Positions 34,940-42,671 of a DNA stretch of 51,232 nt are shown piece by piece. Under the pieces are notes generated by a model that was not told the origin of the DNA, searched no databases, and worked only from the letters and a program-made list of their open reading frames with translations. Both the position numbers and the translations under genes were made by a program. Position 1 is the first letter of the stretch. The number at the start of each line of letters is the position of its first letter. Source of the DNA: an uncultured Lysobacterales bacterium. Its GTDB lineage: Bacteria > Pseudomonadota > Gammaproteobacteria > Xanthomonadales > Xanthomonadaceae. Location of the stretch: contig CAMPJI010000008.1 in assembly GCA_946886865.1 (NCBI GenBank), positions 1 to 51,232 on the forward strand. Direction: 5' to 3'.

Positions 34940-35701
34940 ATGCAAAGCCGCACCGCTTCCCCCCGCCTGCTGGCGGTCGCCCTGTGCACCGGGCTCGGCC
35001 TGTCAGCCCTTGCCGCGCCGTCAGTGGCACAGACCATCGGCTACAACGTCCGCACGGGCGATGCCTGGGTCGACCACCGGCTGGAGGATATCAACCGCTA
35101 CGGCCATGACTACCGCGACCCGTTCATCGGTGAAATGACCGGCCACTATGGCGCGCCGCGGTCGCTGATCGTCGACCTGCTGGACCGCCGCGGCTGGGCG
35201 CCTGCCGACGTCTACTACGCCTGCGCCATCGCCAGCGCGGCCGGCCTGCCCTGCATCGACGTGGTGAACCGCTACGACCCGTACGACCGCGACGACCGCA
35301 ACCGCGGCCGGGGCTGGGGCGTGCTGGCGCAGGAGTTGGGCATCAAGCCGGGTTCGCCGCAGTTCCATGCCCTCAAGCGCGGCACGGTGGACACCTATGA
35401 CCGCTGGGGCTACCCGATCACGATCGACCGCGACGTGCGCGTGGACTGGTCGCAGCCGCGCGATCGCGGTCCGCGCCATGAGAGCCATGGTGACCGCGGC
35501 GGTCCGCCCGCCCATGCAGGGCGCGGCACTGCGCGGCCCGATGTCGGTGGCGGACCGGGCAACGGCAAGCCCGCGCATGCCGGTGGCCCGGGTCGCGGCA
35601 ACGACAAGGGCGGCCCGCCGTCCGGCAAGGGCCCGGGTGACGACAAGGGCAAGGGCAAGAGCAACGGGAATGGAAACGGCAAGGGCAACGGCCGCGGTTG
35701 A
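34940..35701 (+). CDS. Secreted protein with Gly/Lys-rich tail, paralogue of 18981-19577
   Basis: 253 aa. Signal peptide 1-31 (ending S-V-A-Q). The core (about 35-170) shares D-A-W-V-D-H-R-L-E-D-I-N-R-Y-G-H-D-Y-R, L-L-D-R-R-G-W-A-P-A-D-V-Y-Y-A-C-A and G-L-P-C with the 18981-19577 protein. It then adds K-R-G-T-V-D-T-Y-D-R-W-G-Y-P-I and a ~85-residue disordered Gly/Asn/Lys tail (G-K-G-P-G-D-D-K-G-K-G-K) that the paralogue lacks. GAGGAGG precedes the ATG. A strong terminator follows. The family is unrecognised. Confidence 0.8.
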   Translation: MQSRTASPRLLAVALCTGLGLSALAAPSVAQTIGYNVRTGDAWVDHRLEDINRYGHDYRDPFIGEMTGHYGAPRSLIVDLLDRRGWAPADVYYACAIASAAGLPCIDVVNRYDPYDRDDRNRGRGWGVLAQELGIKPGSPQFHALKRGTVDTYDRWGYPITIDRDVRVDWSQPRDRGPRHESHGDRGGPPAHAGRGTARPDVGGGPGNGKPAHAGGPGRGNDKGGPPSGKGPGDDKGKGKSNGNGNGKGNGRG

Positions 35702-35725
35702 TCCGCGACGCGGCTCCCCGCACGG

Positions 35726-35755
35726 AAACGGCGACCCGAAAGGTCGCCGTTTTTC
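35726..35755 (+). terminator. Rho-independent terminator
   Basis: AAACGGCGACC (35726-35736) pairs with GGTCGCCGTTT (35742-35752) over a 5-nt loop, and the descending arm merges into TTTTTCT. It is the terminator of the secreted gene at 34940-35701 and immediately precedes a cluster of REP-like elements. Confidence 0.92.
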
Positions 35756-35766
35756 TGTCGGCTTCC

Positions 35767-35937
35767 GTAGGAGCGGCATCAGCCGCGATCGGAACCACGG
35801 CCGTGGGCGAAGTCGCGACACCGTCGTAGGAGCGACGTCAGTCGCGACCTTCGCCGGTGTCCGGAGTTGCGCGGTCGCGACTGACGTCGCTGCTACAAGA
35901 ACCGGCAGATACGGATTGCGGCTGAAGCCGCTCCTAC
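35767..35937. repeat. Nested cluster of four REP-like elements
   Basis: Four units lie between a secreted-protein terminator and an L,D-transpeptidase terminator. Unit 1 (35767-35788) reads GTAGGAGCGGCATCAGCCGC; unit 2 (35826-35848) reads GTAGGAGCGACGTCAGTCGC; unit 3 (35874-35896) is unit 2 inverted with one mismatch; unit 4 (35918-35937) is unit 1's family inverted. Outer units keep GCGGC/GCCGC arms and inner units keep GCGAC/GTCGC arms, a compensatory G-C to A-T change. No transposase of the RAYT type is in the window. Confidence 0.88.
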
Positions 35938-35941
35938 AAAA

Positions 35942-35973
35942 GCAGAAACCCCGGGCGGTGGTACGCCCGGGGT
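35942..35973 (-). terminator. Rho-independent terminator of the L,D-transpeptidase gene
   Basis: ACCCCGGGCG (35948-35957) pairs with CGCCCGGGGT (35964-35973) over a 6-nt loop. On the minus strand TTCTGCTTTT follows. It lies 28 nt downstream of the L,D-transpeptidase stop. Confidence 0.8.
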
Positions 35974-36000
35974 CGAATCACGGCGCCTTCGACCGCGCCG

Positions 36001-37209
36001 TCAGCGCTGGAGCACCACCTCCATCCCCGGCTTGGCGACCTTCGCCACCGCGGCGGCCGACCAGTTGGTCATGCGGATGCAGCCATTGGACTCGGTCTTG
36101 CCGATCTTGGACGGTTCGGGCGTGCCGTGGATGCCATAGTGCTCCTTGGACAGGTCGATCCACGTGGTGCCGACGGGGTTGTTGGGGCCGGGCGGGATCT
36201 CGGCTTTCTCGGCGTCGGGGTCAGAGCCGGCGATGAGCTCGGGGTCGAAGTGCCACACCGGGTCGCGGGCCACGCCGTTGACCTTCCAGTCGCCGATGGG
36301 CAGCGGGAACTGCGCGCTGCCGGTGGTCACCGGGAACTGCGCCACCACCTTGCCGGCGTCGTCGTGCAGCTGCAGCACCGCATCGGACTCGTCGACCACG
36401 ATCGTGGAGGCGTCCGGCAGGCGCGTGGCCGGCGCGACGTACGGCACGGTGATGGTGTCGCCGGCCTTGAACGCCGCCCCGGGGTTGAACTCGGCCAGCA
36501 GCGCCGGCTTGGCGTGGAAGCGCTCGCCGACCTTCTCCTCGACCGACGCGTACGGCAGCGCGTCCACCTTCGACATCGCCTCGGGCCCGTCGGGCGTGGC
36601 ACGGAACGGGCCGGCGACGTCGTCGGCGGTCAGGGTGTACTCGACCAGGATCGGCGCGTCGTCCTTGCCGAGCGTGTCCCATGTCGCCTCGTCCGGCGTT
36701 TCGTTGACCGTCAGGCCGTGCGCCTTCTGGAAGGCGGCCAGCGCGCGGCGCGTGTTGCTGCCGCCCTTGCCGTCGATCTCGCCGGGCGAGAAGTGCGCAC
36801 GCTCCAGCAGCACCTGCAGGCGCAGCGGGCTGTCGTCGGGCAGTTCGGCGTCGGCCGCGGCCGCCTGACCTGGCGGTTCGATGGCCGGCTCGGCGTCGGC
36901 ATCGGCGTCCTCCGGCTGGGCCGGGGTCTGCGCATTGCCGGCGGTGCTGGAGGTACCGGGGGCCACCGGCGGGGTCGAGGACGCGCCGCCGGGCGGACCG
37001 GGCACGCCGGGCGCGGCCCCACTGGCCACGGCGCCGGACGCGTCGCCCGCGATCGGCTGGCCGTCGGCCGCCACGCGCGTGTCGGGCTGGGCGCCGGTGG
37101 CTTGGGCGGCCGCGCGCGTGGCCGGGTCGCTGTCGCAGGCGGCCAGGGCCGCGGGCAGCAGCGCGCACATCACGGCGCGCGCCAGCAGGGTCGGGAGGGG
37201 TCGGGTCAT
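36001..37209 (-). CDS. L,D-transpeptidase lipoprotein
   Basis: 402 aa envelope enzyme forming 3-3 peptidoglycan cross-links or attaching proteins to peptidoglycan. The lipobox is L-L-P-A-A-L-A-A-C. A long Ala/Pro/Gly-rich linker is followed by a peptidoglycan-binding helical region (L-R-L-Q-V-L-L-E-R-A-H-F-S-P-G-E-I-D-G-K), a LysM-like or linker segment, and the YkuD domain (about 285-402). The active site is H-Y-G-I-H-G-T-P-E-P and E-S-N-G-C-I-R-M with Cys377. ATG 37209 places the lipobox correctly. Confidence 0.95.
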   Translation of the reverse strand: MTRPLPTLLARAVMCALLPAALAACDSDPATRAAAQATGAQPDTRVAADGQPIAGDASGAVASGAAPGVPGPPGGASSTPPVAPGTSSTAGNAQTPAQPEDADADAEPAIEPPGQAAAADAELPDDSPLRLQVLLERAHFSPGEIDGKGGSNTRRALAAFQKAHGLTVNETPDEATWDTLGKDDAPILVEYTLTADDVAGPFRATPDGPEAMSKVDALPYASVEEKVGERFHAKPALLAEFNPGAAFKAGDTITVPYVAPATRLPDASTIVVDESDAVLQLHDDAGKVVAQFPVTTGSAQFPLPIGDWKVNGVARDPVWHFDPELIAGSDPDAEKAEIPPGPNNPVGTTWIDLSKEHYGIHGTPEPSKIGKTESNGCIRMTNWSAAAVAKVAKPGMEVVLQR

Positions 37210-37312
37210 GGACGGTCCGGCTTGCAAGGGAGCCGGCATGGTCGGCAACGCCGCGCCCGCAGCGCGTGAATCCACGCGGATGCAGCTGAACCGCGGGCGC
37301 GCGACGCGACGC

Positions 37313-38551
37313 TCAGTCGCGTGCCGCCGCGCCCTCGCCGGCGCGTGCGTCCAGGCCCCTGAGCGCGCCACGGACCAGCCGCGGCGCCACGCGCGGCACC
37401 GTCAGCATCGTGCTGGCGACCGCCATCAGCAGCAGCGCGGTGAACATCGCGTTGGTGATGATCAGCCGGTCCAGCAGCACGTTGGCGAAGATGATCATGA
37501 TCAGCGCCTTGGTCTGCAGCAGCCAGCCGATCACCGAGGCCTCGCCCGGCTTCCAGCCCAGGAGCCGGCCGGCCAGGTGCACGCCCGCCAGCTTGCCGGC
37601 CACAGCCGCCACCAGCAGCGCCCCGGCGGCGAGGAACACCGCACCGCCGCCGACCGACCACGCCGTCTTCAGGCCGGTGCTGAGGAAGAACACCGGCATC
37701 ATCACCAGCAGCACGTGGTGGCGCAGGCGGTCCATCGCGTCCTGGTCGAACCACTCGGCATCCATCACCACGCCGGCCAGGAACGCGCCGACCATGAAGT
37801 GCAGGCCCGCCCAGTCCGCACCCAGCGCGCACACCGCCAGCCACACCAGCGACACGTACCAGCGGTCGGCCTCGCGCAGCCGCGGCATCAGCCGGCGGAA
37901 GCCCACGCACACCGCGGCGAACACCAGCAGGAACGCGCCCTGGCGCCCGATGCGGGCCCAGTCCATCAGCACCAGCGCCAGCACGCCCCAGATGGCGATG
38001 TCGTCCAGGCTGGCGTAGCGCAGGATGCGTTGGCCCAGCGGCGCGCGCAGCATCTCCAGCTTTTCCATCAGCAGGATCAGGATCGGCAGGGCCGTCACCG
38101 CGCAGGCCATGCCCACGCCCAGCACGAACTGCCACGTCTGCCCGCGCGCGCCCAGCCAGCCCGGCCACCCCAGCAGCGCCGCCGCCACGGCCGCGCCGCA
38201 CAGCAGCGGCACCGCCAGCGCCAGGCCGGCGGTGATGCCACTCTCGCGCCGGTGCGTCCAGGCCTGGCGCAGGTCGAGCTCCACGCCCGCGATCATCACG
38301 AACAGCATCACCGCCCACCACGCGATGCCGTTGAGCGCCTGCACGACGTCCGGAGTGAACACGAATGCGTAGTACGCGGGAAACGCGCTGCCCAGCACCC
38401 CGGGCCCCAGCAGGATCCCGGCGATGATCTGCACCACGACCAGCGGCGCGAAGTAGTCGGTGCGCCCGACCCGCCACACCAGGTAGGGCACGGCGAAGAT
38501 GATCGCCATGGCGACCAGGAACAGCTCGGTGGTGGTGATGGCGTGCGGCAC
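37313..38551 (-). CDS. CPA2-family cation:proton antiporter
   Basis: 412 aa inner-membrane Na+(K+)/H+ exchanger with about 12-13 helices. The start is GTG at 38551 (V-P-H-A-I-T-T-T), supported by CGGAG upstream. The helix-4 region G-M-A-C-A-V-T-A-L-P-I-L and the paired-helix segment Y-A-S-L-D-D-I-A-I-W (Asp-Asp, the ion site of CPA2 exchangers) are intact. Later helices include F-M-V-G-A-F-L-A-G-V-V-M. There is no C-terminal TrkA/RCK domain, so it is a short KefB/NapA-type core. Confidence 0.9.
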   Translation of the reverse strand: MPHAITTTELFLVAMAIIFAVPYLVWRVGRTDYFAPLVVVQIIAGILLGPGVLGSAFPAYYAFVFTPDVVQALNGIAWWAVMLFVMIAGVELDLRQAWTHRRESGITAGLALAVPLLCGAAVAAALLGWPGWLGARGQTWQFVLGVGMACAVTALPILILLMEKLEMLRAPLGQRILRYASLDDIAIWGVLALVLMDWARIGRQGAFLLVFAAVCVGFRRLMPRLREADRWYVSLVWLAVCALGADWAGLHFMVGAFLAGVVMDAEWFDQDAMDRLRHHVLLVMMPVFFLSTGLKTAWSVGGGAVFLAAGALLVAAVAGKLAGVHLAGRLLGWKPGEASVIGWLLQTKALIMIIFANVLLDRLIITNAMFTALLLMAVASTMLTVPRVAPRLVRGALRGLDARAGEGAAARD

Positions 38552-38722
38552 GCGGGGCTCCGGTCGGCGCGTCCTGCCGGTCGGCAGCGCGGGGCAGCTT
38601 GGCGCTTGCCGGCGCCCAAGGGAAGCACCGCGCGCGACCGGCGCCACGGCCCCGGTGCGCGCGCGTGTCACATCCGCCGCGCCGGGCCGTGTCTATCATC
38701 GAACCCATTGCGAACACCGGCC

Positions 38723-39700
38723 ATGACACCTACCGCCCTGCACGAACTCATCCACCGCGACTTCGCCTCCGCCCGCGGCGGCAACGCCCATGCGTTCGAA
38801 CGCCTGGTGGTCGGCACCCAGCGCATGGTCGCCAGCGTGGCGCTGGCGGTGACGCGCGATGTCGCCACCAGCGAGGACGTGGCGCAGGACACCTACCTGC
38901 GCGCCTGGCAGCACCTGGGCCGAATGCAGAACCCCGACAGCTTCCTGCCGTGGCTGCGCCAGGTGGCGCGCAACCGCGCCATCGACCACCTGCGTGCATC
39001 GCGGCCCACCGCCGATGCCGAGGTGCTGGACGTGCTGCCCGCCGACGGCGACACGCCCGAGCAGGCGCACGACCGGCACGTCCACGCCGATGCGCTGGCG
39101 CAGGCCCTGGATGCGCTGCCCGAGGACACCCGCGACGTGCTGCTGCTGTACTACCGCGAGGGCCAGAGCAGCCAGGCGGTCGCCGCGCTGCTGGGCCTGA
39201 GCGATGCCGCGGTGCGCAAGCGCCTGCAGCGCGGTCGCGACAGCCTGCGTGCGGACGTGCTGCAGCGGCTGGGCGAAACGGCCACCCGGTCGGCGCCGGG
39301 CCTGGTGTTCACCGCCACCGTCGCCGCCGGCCTGACGCTCGGCGCGCCGCCGGCGGCGGCCACGGCGTTGACCGCCGGCGCGGTCGCCAAGTCGATGCCG
39401 AAACTCGCGCTGGCGACGGTCGGCGCACTGGCGGCCGCCATCGCGGTGATGCTGGGAGGCATCGCCTGGGAGATCCGCGACGCGCTGCGCCGCACGTCCG
39501 ACCCGCGGCGGCGGCGCTCGCTGGTCGTCAACGGCGTGGTGTACGGCGCCCTGATGACGGGCTACATCGGCGCGCTGGCCTGGTCCAAGCAGCAGGGCTG
39601 GAGCGACGCGACGGTCCTGACGGTCGCGGTGGTCGTGTCGCTGCTGGTCATCGTGCTGGCGCTGCAGCGCGCGCGGCTGGTGAAGGGCGACAAGCGCTGA
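38723..39700 (+). CDS. ECF sigma factor with C-terminal membrane domain
   Basis: 325 aa. Region 2 (about 10-90) includes F-E-R-L-V-V-G-T-Q-R-M-V, T-S-E-D-V-A-Q-D-T-Y-L-R-A-W and W-L-R-Q-V-A-R-N-R-A-I-D-H-L-R. Region 4 (about 130-185) has L-P-E-D-T-R-D-V-L-L-L-Y-Y-R and a helix-turn-helix at A-A-L-L-G-L-S-D-A-A-V-R-K-R-L-Q-R. It then continues ~130 residues with three to four hydrophobic segments (L-A-T-V-G-A-L-A-A-A-I-A-V-M-L-G-G and V-L-T-V-A-V-V-V-S-L-L-V-I-V among them). The tail suggests the sigma factor is held at the membrane. ATG 38723 follows a TG-rich leader; the stop is 65 nt before a lipoprotein gene. Confidence 0.88.
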   Translation: MTPTALHELIHRDFASARGGNAHAFERLVVGTQRMVASVALAVTRDVATSEDVAQDTYLRAWQHLGRMQNPDSFLPWLRQVARNRAIDHLRASRPTADAEVLDVLPADGDTPEQAHDRHVHADALAQALDALPEDTRDVLLLYYREGQSSQAVAALLGLSDAAVRKRLQRGRDSLRADVLQRLGETATRSAPGLVFTATVAAGLTLGAPPAAATALTAGAVAKSMPKLALATVGALAAAIAVMLGGIAWEIRDALRRTSDPRRRRSLVVNGVVYGALMTGYIGALAWSKQQGWSDATVLTVAVVVSLLVIVLALQRARLVKGDKR

Positions 39701-39765
39701 CGGACCGGCGCAGCATCGCCGCAACGGATGCGCGCCCTTCACGGCGCAGCGCCTGCAATCGGCGC

Positions 39766-40221
39766 ATGACGTTTCGCCTCGCTCCGCTCATCGCCATCGG
39801 TTGCGCGCTCGCGCTGGCCGGCTGCGCAACGCCCGAGCGCGCGCCCGCCCCCGCACGCCCACCGCTGGCGGCGGCCACGCCGGTGCAGCTCACCGTGCAG
39901 GCCGGCATGAACGAGACGTGGAACGCCGTCGGCCAGCTGCTGGTGGACATGCGCGACGTCACCTGGGAGGGGCGCTCGCAGATGATGGGGTTGAACGCGG
40001 TGCGCTACCGCGGCGAGTCGCTGCTGGTGCTGACACGCGCGGTGCCGGCGTCGACCACGGTGCGGACGCTGACCACGGAAGTCACCATCGCCACGCCGTC
40101 GGGCAAGCGCCTGCACAGCGCGGCGGCCGCCGATCTCATGATGCAGCTGGCGCGCGGGCTGCCGGCGGAACTCGAGCGGGTGAAGGCCGGTTTGGACACG
40201 CAGGCGGGCGGCAGACGCTGA
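39766..40221 (+). CDS. Lipoprotein of unknown function
   Basis: 151 aa. The lipobox I-G-C-A-L-A-L-A-G-C gives a mature N-terminus at Cys19 or so, followed by A-T-P-E-R-A-P-A-P-A-R-P-P. The mature domain (about 45-140) includes G-M-N-E-T-W-N-A-V-G-Q-L-L-V-D, M-R-D-V-T-W-E-G-R-S-Q-M-M-G and L-T-T-E-V-T-I-A-T-P-S-G-K-R-L. It lies 65 nt downstream of the membrane-tailed sigma factor on the same strand and may share its regulon. No family assigned. Confidence 0.7.
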   Translation: MTFRLAPLIAIGCALALAGCATPERAPAPARPPLAAATPVQLTVQAGMNETWNAVGQLLVDMRDVTWEGRSQMMGLNAVRYRGESLLVLTRAVPASTTVRTLTTEVTIATPSGKRLHSAAAADLMMQLARGLPAELERVKAGLDTQAGGRR

Positions 40222-40242
40222 GCCCCGACTCCGCCGCGCGCC

Positions 40243-40713
40243 TTACTCCCCGCGCACGCGCAACGTCAGCCCGCGCAGGAAGTACCGCAGCAGCTGGTCG
40301 CCGCACAGGCGGAAGTTCTTGTGCCCCGGCTGGCGGAACAGCGCCGACAGCTCCGGCTTGGTCACCGGCCGGCCGGCGGACGCGAAGATCTCCATCATGT
40401 CCACGTCCTTCAGCTCGAACGCCACGCGCAGCTTCTTCAGCACCGCGTTGTTGTTGACGCGCGTCTCCGGCGGCCGCGGCGGTGCATCGCTGCGGGCGCC
40501 GCGGAAGTGGACCACCAGGCCGTCGAGGAACAGCCCGAGCAGGCGGTCGTCCAGCGGCGCGAAGCCGGGCTCGTCCTCGCGCAGCAGGTAGGCCTGCACC
40601 GCGTCGCGCTCCAGCACGACGCTCGGGGCGGCGTACTGGACGAGATTGGCGACGTGGGTGTCGCTGAGGTCGAGCATGTAGCGCACGCTGCGCAGGACGT
40701 CGTTGTTGATCAT
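40243..40713 (-). CDS. DUF1456 protein, YehS-like
   Basis: 156 aa containing two tandem DUF1456-like helical units: N-N-D-V-L-R-S-V-R-Y-M-L-D-L-S-D and N-N-A-V-L-K-K-L-R-V-A-F-E-L-K-D, each followed by a region ending in G-F-A-P-L-D-D-R-L-L or G-H-K-N-F-R-L-C-G-D. The repeat with N-N at the start of each unit is the family hallmark. Function unknown. ATG 40713 begins the first unit. It converges on the lipoprotein gene. Confidence 0.88.
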   Translation of the reverse strand: MINNDVLRSVRYMLDLSDTHVANLVQYAAPSVVLERDAVQAYLLREDEPGFAPLDDRLLGLFLDGLVVHFRGARSDAPPRPPETRVNNNAVLKKLRVAFELKDVDMMEIFASAGRPVTKPELSALFRQPGHKNFRLCGDQLLRYFLRGLTLRVRGE

Positions 40714-41150
40714 GGGCGGTGGGGCGGTACGGCGTCGGGGTGCGCAGGATACCCGCCCGCCGACGGACCGACGTTGAGGCCCCTCCACCACCCGCCGTCA
40801 TTCCCGCGAAGGCGGGAATCCATGGACGTTGTCGCCACGCGTCCTCCGAGCGAGGCCACTCCGCAGACTCTTGCAACACGTAAGAGGACAACTGCTTTCG
40901 TTCTGTCGGCCGAATTGATTCCTGTTGCTCGCCCAAAAGACACGGAACCAAAGAGAAGGCCCTTCTTGACACTTCAAACACCTCACGTGAGGCGACGCGG
41001 GGATTTCCCGAGAAGGCAAGCATCTAGCTTCTTGAAGCGGTAGAGGACCTGACGTCGGTCGGCTTTGACCCCGGTCGGTTGGCCTGACCTCTCTGCGAGC
41101 GACGTTAGATACACGTGCGGCAAGGGCCCGCGCAAAAGGAAGAAATATTT
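40714..41150. other. AT-richer non-coding stretch with REP and palindrome
   Basis: 437 nt between the DUF1456 gene and the small gene at 41151. Composition drops from about 40860 on. It holds a REP hairpin at 40796-40826 and a perfect 12-bp palindrome CCTCACGTGAGG at 40981-40992. A minus-strand frame of about 70 residues ending in the REP is almost certainly non-coding. This marks the left edge of an accessory patch. Confidence 0.5.
40796..40826. repeat. REP hairpin, left copy
   Basis: The element reads CGTCATTCCCGCGAAGGCGG and continues GAATCC. It forms a TTCCCGC/GCGGGAA hairpin with a GAAG loop. The same element occurs in direct orientation at 41397-41420. This 'CATTCCCGCGAAGGCGGGAA' element is common in many proteobacterial genomes. 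Confidence 0.9.
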
Positions 41151-41354
41151 ATGGCGAGGTACTACGTAAACAACAACGCGCAGAACAATGGCGATCATGA
41201 AGTGCATGAGCTCGGCTGCAGCTTCATGCCTCAGGCAGATCGAACCTACCTTGGCGAATTCGGTAGCTGCGGACCCGCCGTAACTGAAGCGCGAAAACAT
41301 CATCGCCAAGTGAACGGGTGTTACTACTGTTCAAGGCCCTGCCACACCCAGTAA
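41151..41354 (+). CDS. Small conserved Cys/His protein (GDHEVH family)
   Basis: 67 aa, starting M-A-R-Y-Y-V-N-N-N-A-Q-N-N-G-D-H-E-V-H. It continues with E-L-G-C-S-F-M-P, Y-L-G-E-F-G-S-C-G-P-A-V-T-E-A-R-K-H-H and ends N-G-C-Y-Y-C-S-R-P-C. I recall near-identical small proteins annotated only as hypothetical in many bacteria, so the family seems widespread but nameless. Four or five Cys and several His suggest a zinc-binding fold. AAAGGAAGA upstream of the ATG supports the start. Codons are AT-richer than neighbours and REP copies flank the gene, suggesting horizontal acquisition. Confidence 0.8.
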   Translation: MARYYVNNNAQNNGDHEVHELGCSFMPQADRTYLGEFGSCGPAVTEARKHHRQVNGCYYCSRPCHTQ

Positions 41355-41396
41355 ACCCACGGAGCCCGCCTTCCGGGTCTGGCCGGTCCACCCCGT

Positions 41397-41420
41397 CGTC
41401 ATTCCCGCGAAGGCGGGAAC
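41397..41420. repeat. REP hairpin, right copy
   Basis: Direct repeat of the element at 40796: GTCATTCCCGCGAAGGCGGG followed by AACCC instead of AATCC. Together the copies bracket about 570 nt that contain only the small GDHEVH-family gene. Confidence 0.9.
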
Positions 41421-41466
41421 CCAGTGTCTCGCCGCTTCATAGAACGCGCTTGCACCGCTCGATCGC

Positions 41467-41765
41467 CCCGTGAGGCGCGGTGCCCGGTCCGTGAGTGTTC
41501 AAGCCTGACACCTGAAACCAAAGCGCTCATCGATGATCACGTGGGCCTCGAACGACTGGCTTGGAGCCTCTTGTGTGAGGCATTGGGCCTCGAGGTTGAG
41601 TGTCCGAGCCTCATGCGCGAGGCCAGGACTCTCACGCGCGAAGCCCTGCAGGTCACCGCTCAGGTGGCGAGGCTCACGCGTCAGGCCCGAATGGACATCG
41701 GTCAGACTTGGAGGCTCCTCCGTGACGTTCTGGGCCTCATCGGTGCGATAGCGCGGCTCAGATGA
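41467..41765. repeat. Degenerate ~21-bp tandem repeat array
   Basis: The segment is built of imperfect units of about 20-22 bp with the core GCCTCATGCGCGAGGC and spacers like CTTGGA or CAGGA. Each core is a short stem (GCCTC/GAGGC) with a 6-nt loop; clear examples are at about 41567-41583 and 41609-41625. One frame (plus strand, 41424-41765) stays open and spells heptads such as S-L-M-R-E-A-R and T-L-T-R-E-A-L, because 21 is divisible by 3. Single related units appear at 42574-42603 and 43060-43080. It is probably a decayed minisatellite rather than a gene. Confidence 0.7.
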
Positions 41766-41840
41766 CGCGTGATTGATCTCGTCGTGTTCGCATTAGAAGA
41801 AGCGAACCTGATCCCGCCAGGTTGAGCTCGCGGGCGGGCC

Positions 41841-42497
41841 TCACCCACGGCGGCGTAGCGCGTCGTCGAGTAGCGCTTCGTATAGCTGCAGCCGCAGGCG
41901 CATCAGGCCGGCGACCATGCCGACGGCCGCCAATACGGCGACCAGGATGCCGGGTAGTGCAATCCACCATGCGATGGGGCCATCGGCATACGCCTTGAGC
42001 TGCGCCGCCACGGCAGCCGACACCAGCGGCACGCCTAGCTTGTCCGCGCCTCCGAACAGGAAGCCCATCTTCTGTGTCATGCGGGTCTGCGCGAGCCGAG
42101 CGAACCAGAGGTGTGACTCGAGCGCCGCGCGGGGCTGGTGCGCCAGCCATGCGTGCAACGTCTCCACCGCACCCATCTCGTGATCAAGCTGCGCGACCAG
42201 CTGGGGACGCCAGCGACGCATGCTTCGCAGTACGCGGAAGATGTTGCGTCCTAAGCCGGGCACGAAGAAGGCCGTCAGCGCCAAACCCACCCGCATCATC
42301 CATACCATCCACGCAGCGGGCGCAATGAACTCGACCAGCAGCGAGGGCATTAGTCCCATCACGATGCCGGCATAGCCCACCGCGTCGAACCAGCGCTGCC
42401 AGCGCGATGCATGGAGTTCTGCGACCGGGCCTTCAGGCAATGCCTCCATGCGGCGATCAAGTGCGGCGAAACTCAGAGATTCAGACGAAGCGTCCAT
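41841..42497 (-). CDS. Membrane protein of unknown function
   Basis: 218 aa with two hydrophobic hairpins: helices around V-G-Y-A-G-I-V-M-G-L-M-P-S-L-L-V-E-F and M-M-R-V-G-L-A-L-T-A-F-F-V-P-G, then a central soluble stretch (L-D-H-E-M-G-A-V-E-T-L-H-A-W-L-A) and a second pair near A-W-W-I-A-L-P-G-I-L-V-A-V-L-A-A-V-G. AGAGGTG lies 7 nt before the ATG at 42497. No family recognised. It sits inside the repeat-rich accessory patch. Confidence 0.7.
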   Translation of the reverse strand: MDASSESLSFAALDRRMEALPEGPVAELHASRWQRWFDAVGYAGIVMGLMPSLLVEFIAPAAWMVWMMRVGLALTAFFVPGLGRNIFRVLRSMRRWRPQLVAQLDHEMGAVETLHAWLAHQPRAALESHLWFARLAQTRMTQKMGFLFGGADKLGVPLVSAAVAAQLKAYADGPIAWWIALPGILVAVLAAVGMVAGLMRLRLQLYEALLDDALRRRG

Positions 42498-42535
42498 GCC
42501 TACACCTCTGTTTGAACCACCCGCAGAGTCATTCC

Positions 42536-42660
42536 AAAAGTAAAAAGTCGACTCTGACCCCTGTTTTTGCTCGCCCGTGAGGCTCGGAACCTCATCAGCG
42601 CGGCAGTGACGAGCGATCGACCTTGCCACCGTCGCATCAATGGGAGTGAGCCTGACCCCG
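42536..42660. repeat. Repeat cluster with GACTCTGACCCC and GAGGCTCGGAACCTC units
   Basis: 42536-42561 contains AAAAGTCGACTCTGACCCC, a motif often found near REP/RAYT-type elements. 42574-42603 contains GTGAGGCTCGGAACCTCAT, a single unit related to the array at 41467. 42645-42660 contains GAGCCTGACCCCG. A related GAACCTGATCCC lies at 41803. These are remnants of small mobile or REP-type sequences. Confidence 0.6.
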
Positions 42661-42671
42661 ATTGATTGATT

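Noticed and set aside
40798..41019. Minus-strand frame of 73 codons in the AT-rich intergenic region
   Set aside because: Its C-terminal part is the translated REP hairpin (H-G-F-P-P-S-R-E) and no ribosome site is present.
41424..41765. 113-codon frame over the 21-bp array as a coiled-coil gene
   Set aside because: The frame stays open because the repeat period is a multiple of three; there is no ribosome site, and single units occur elsewhere outside any frame.
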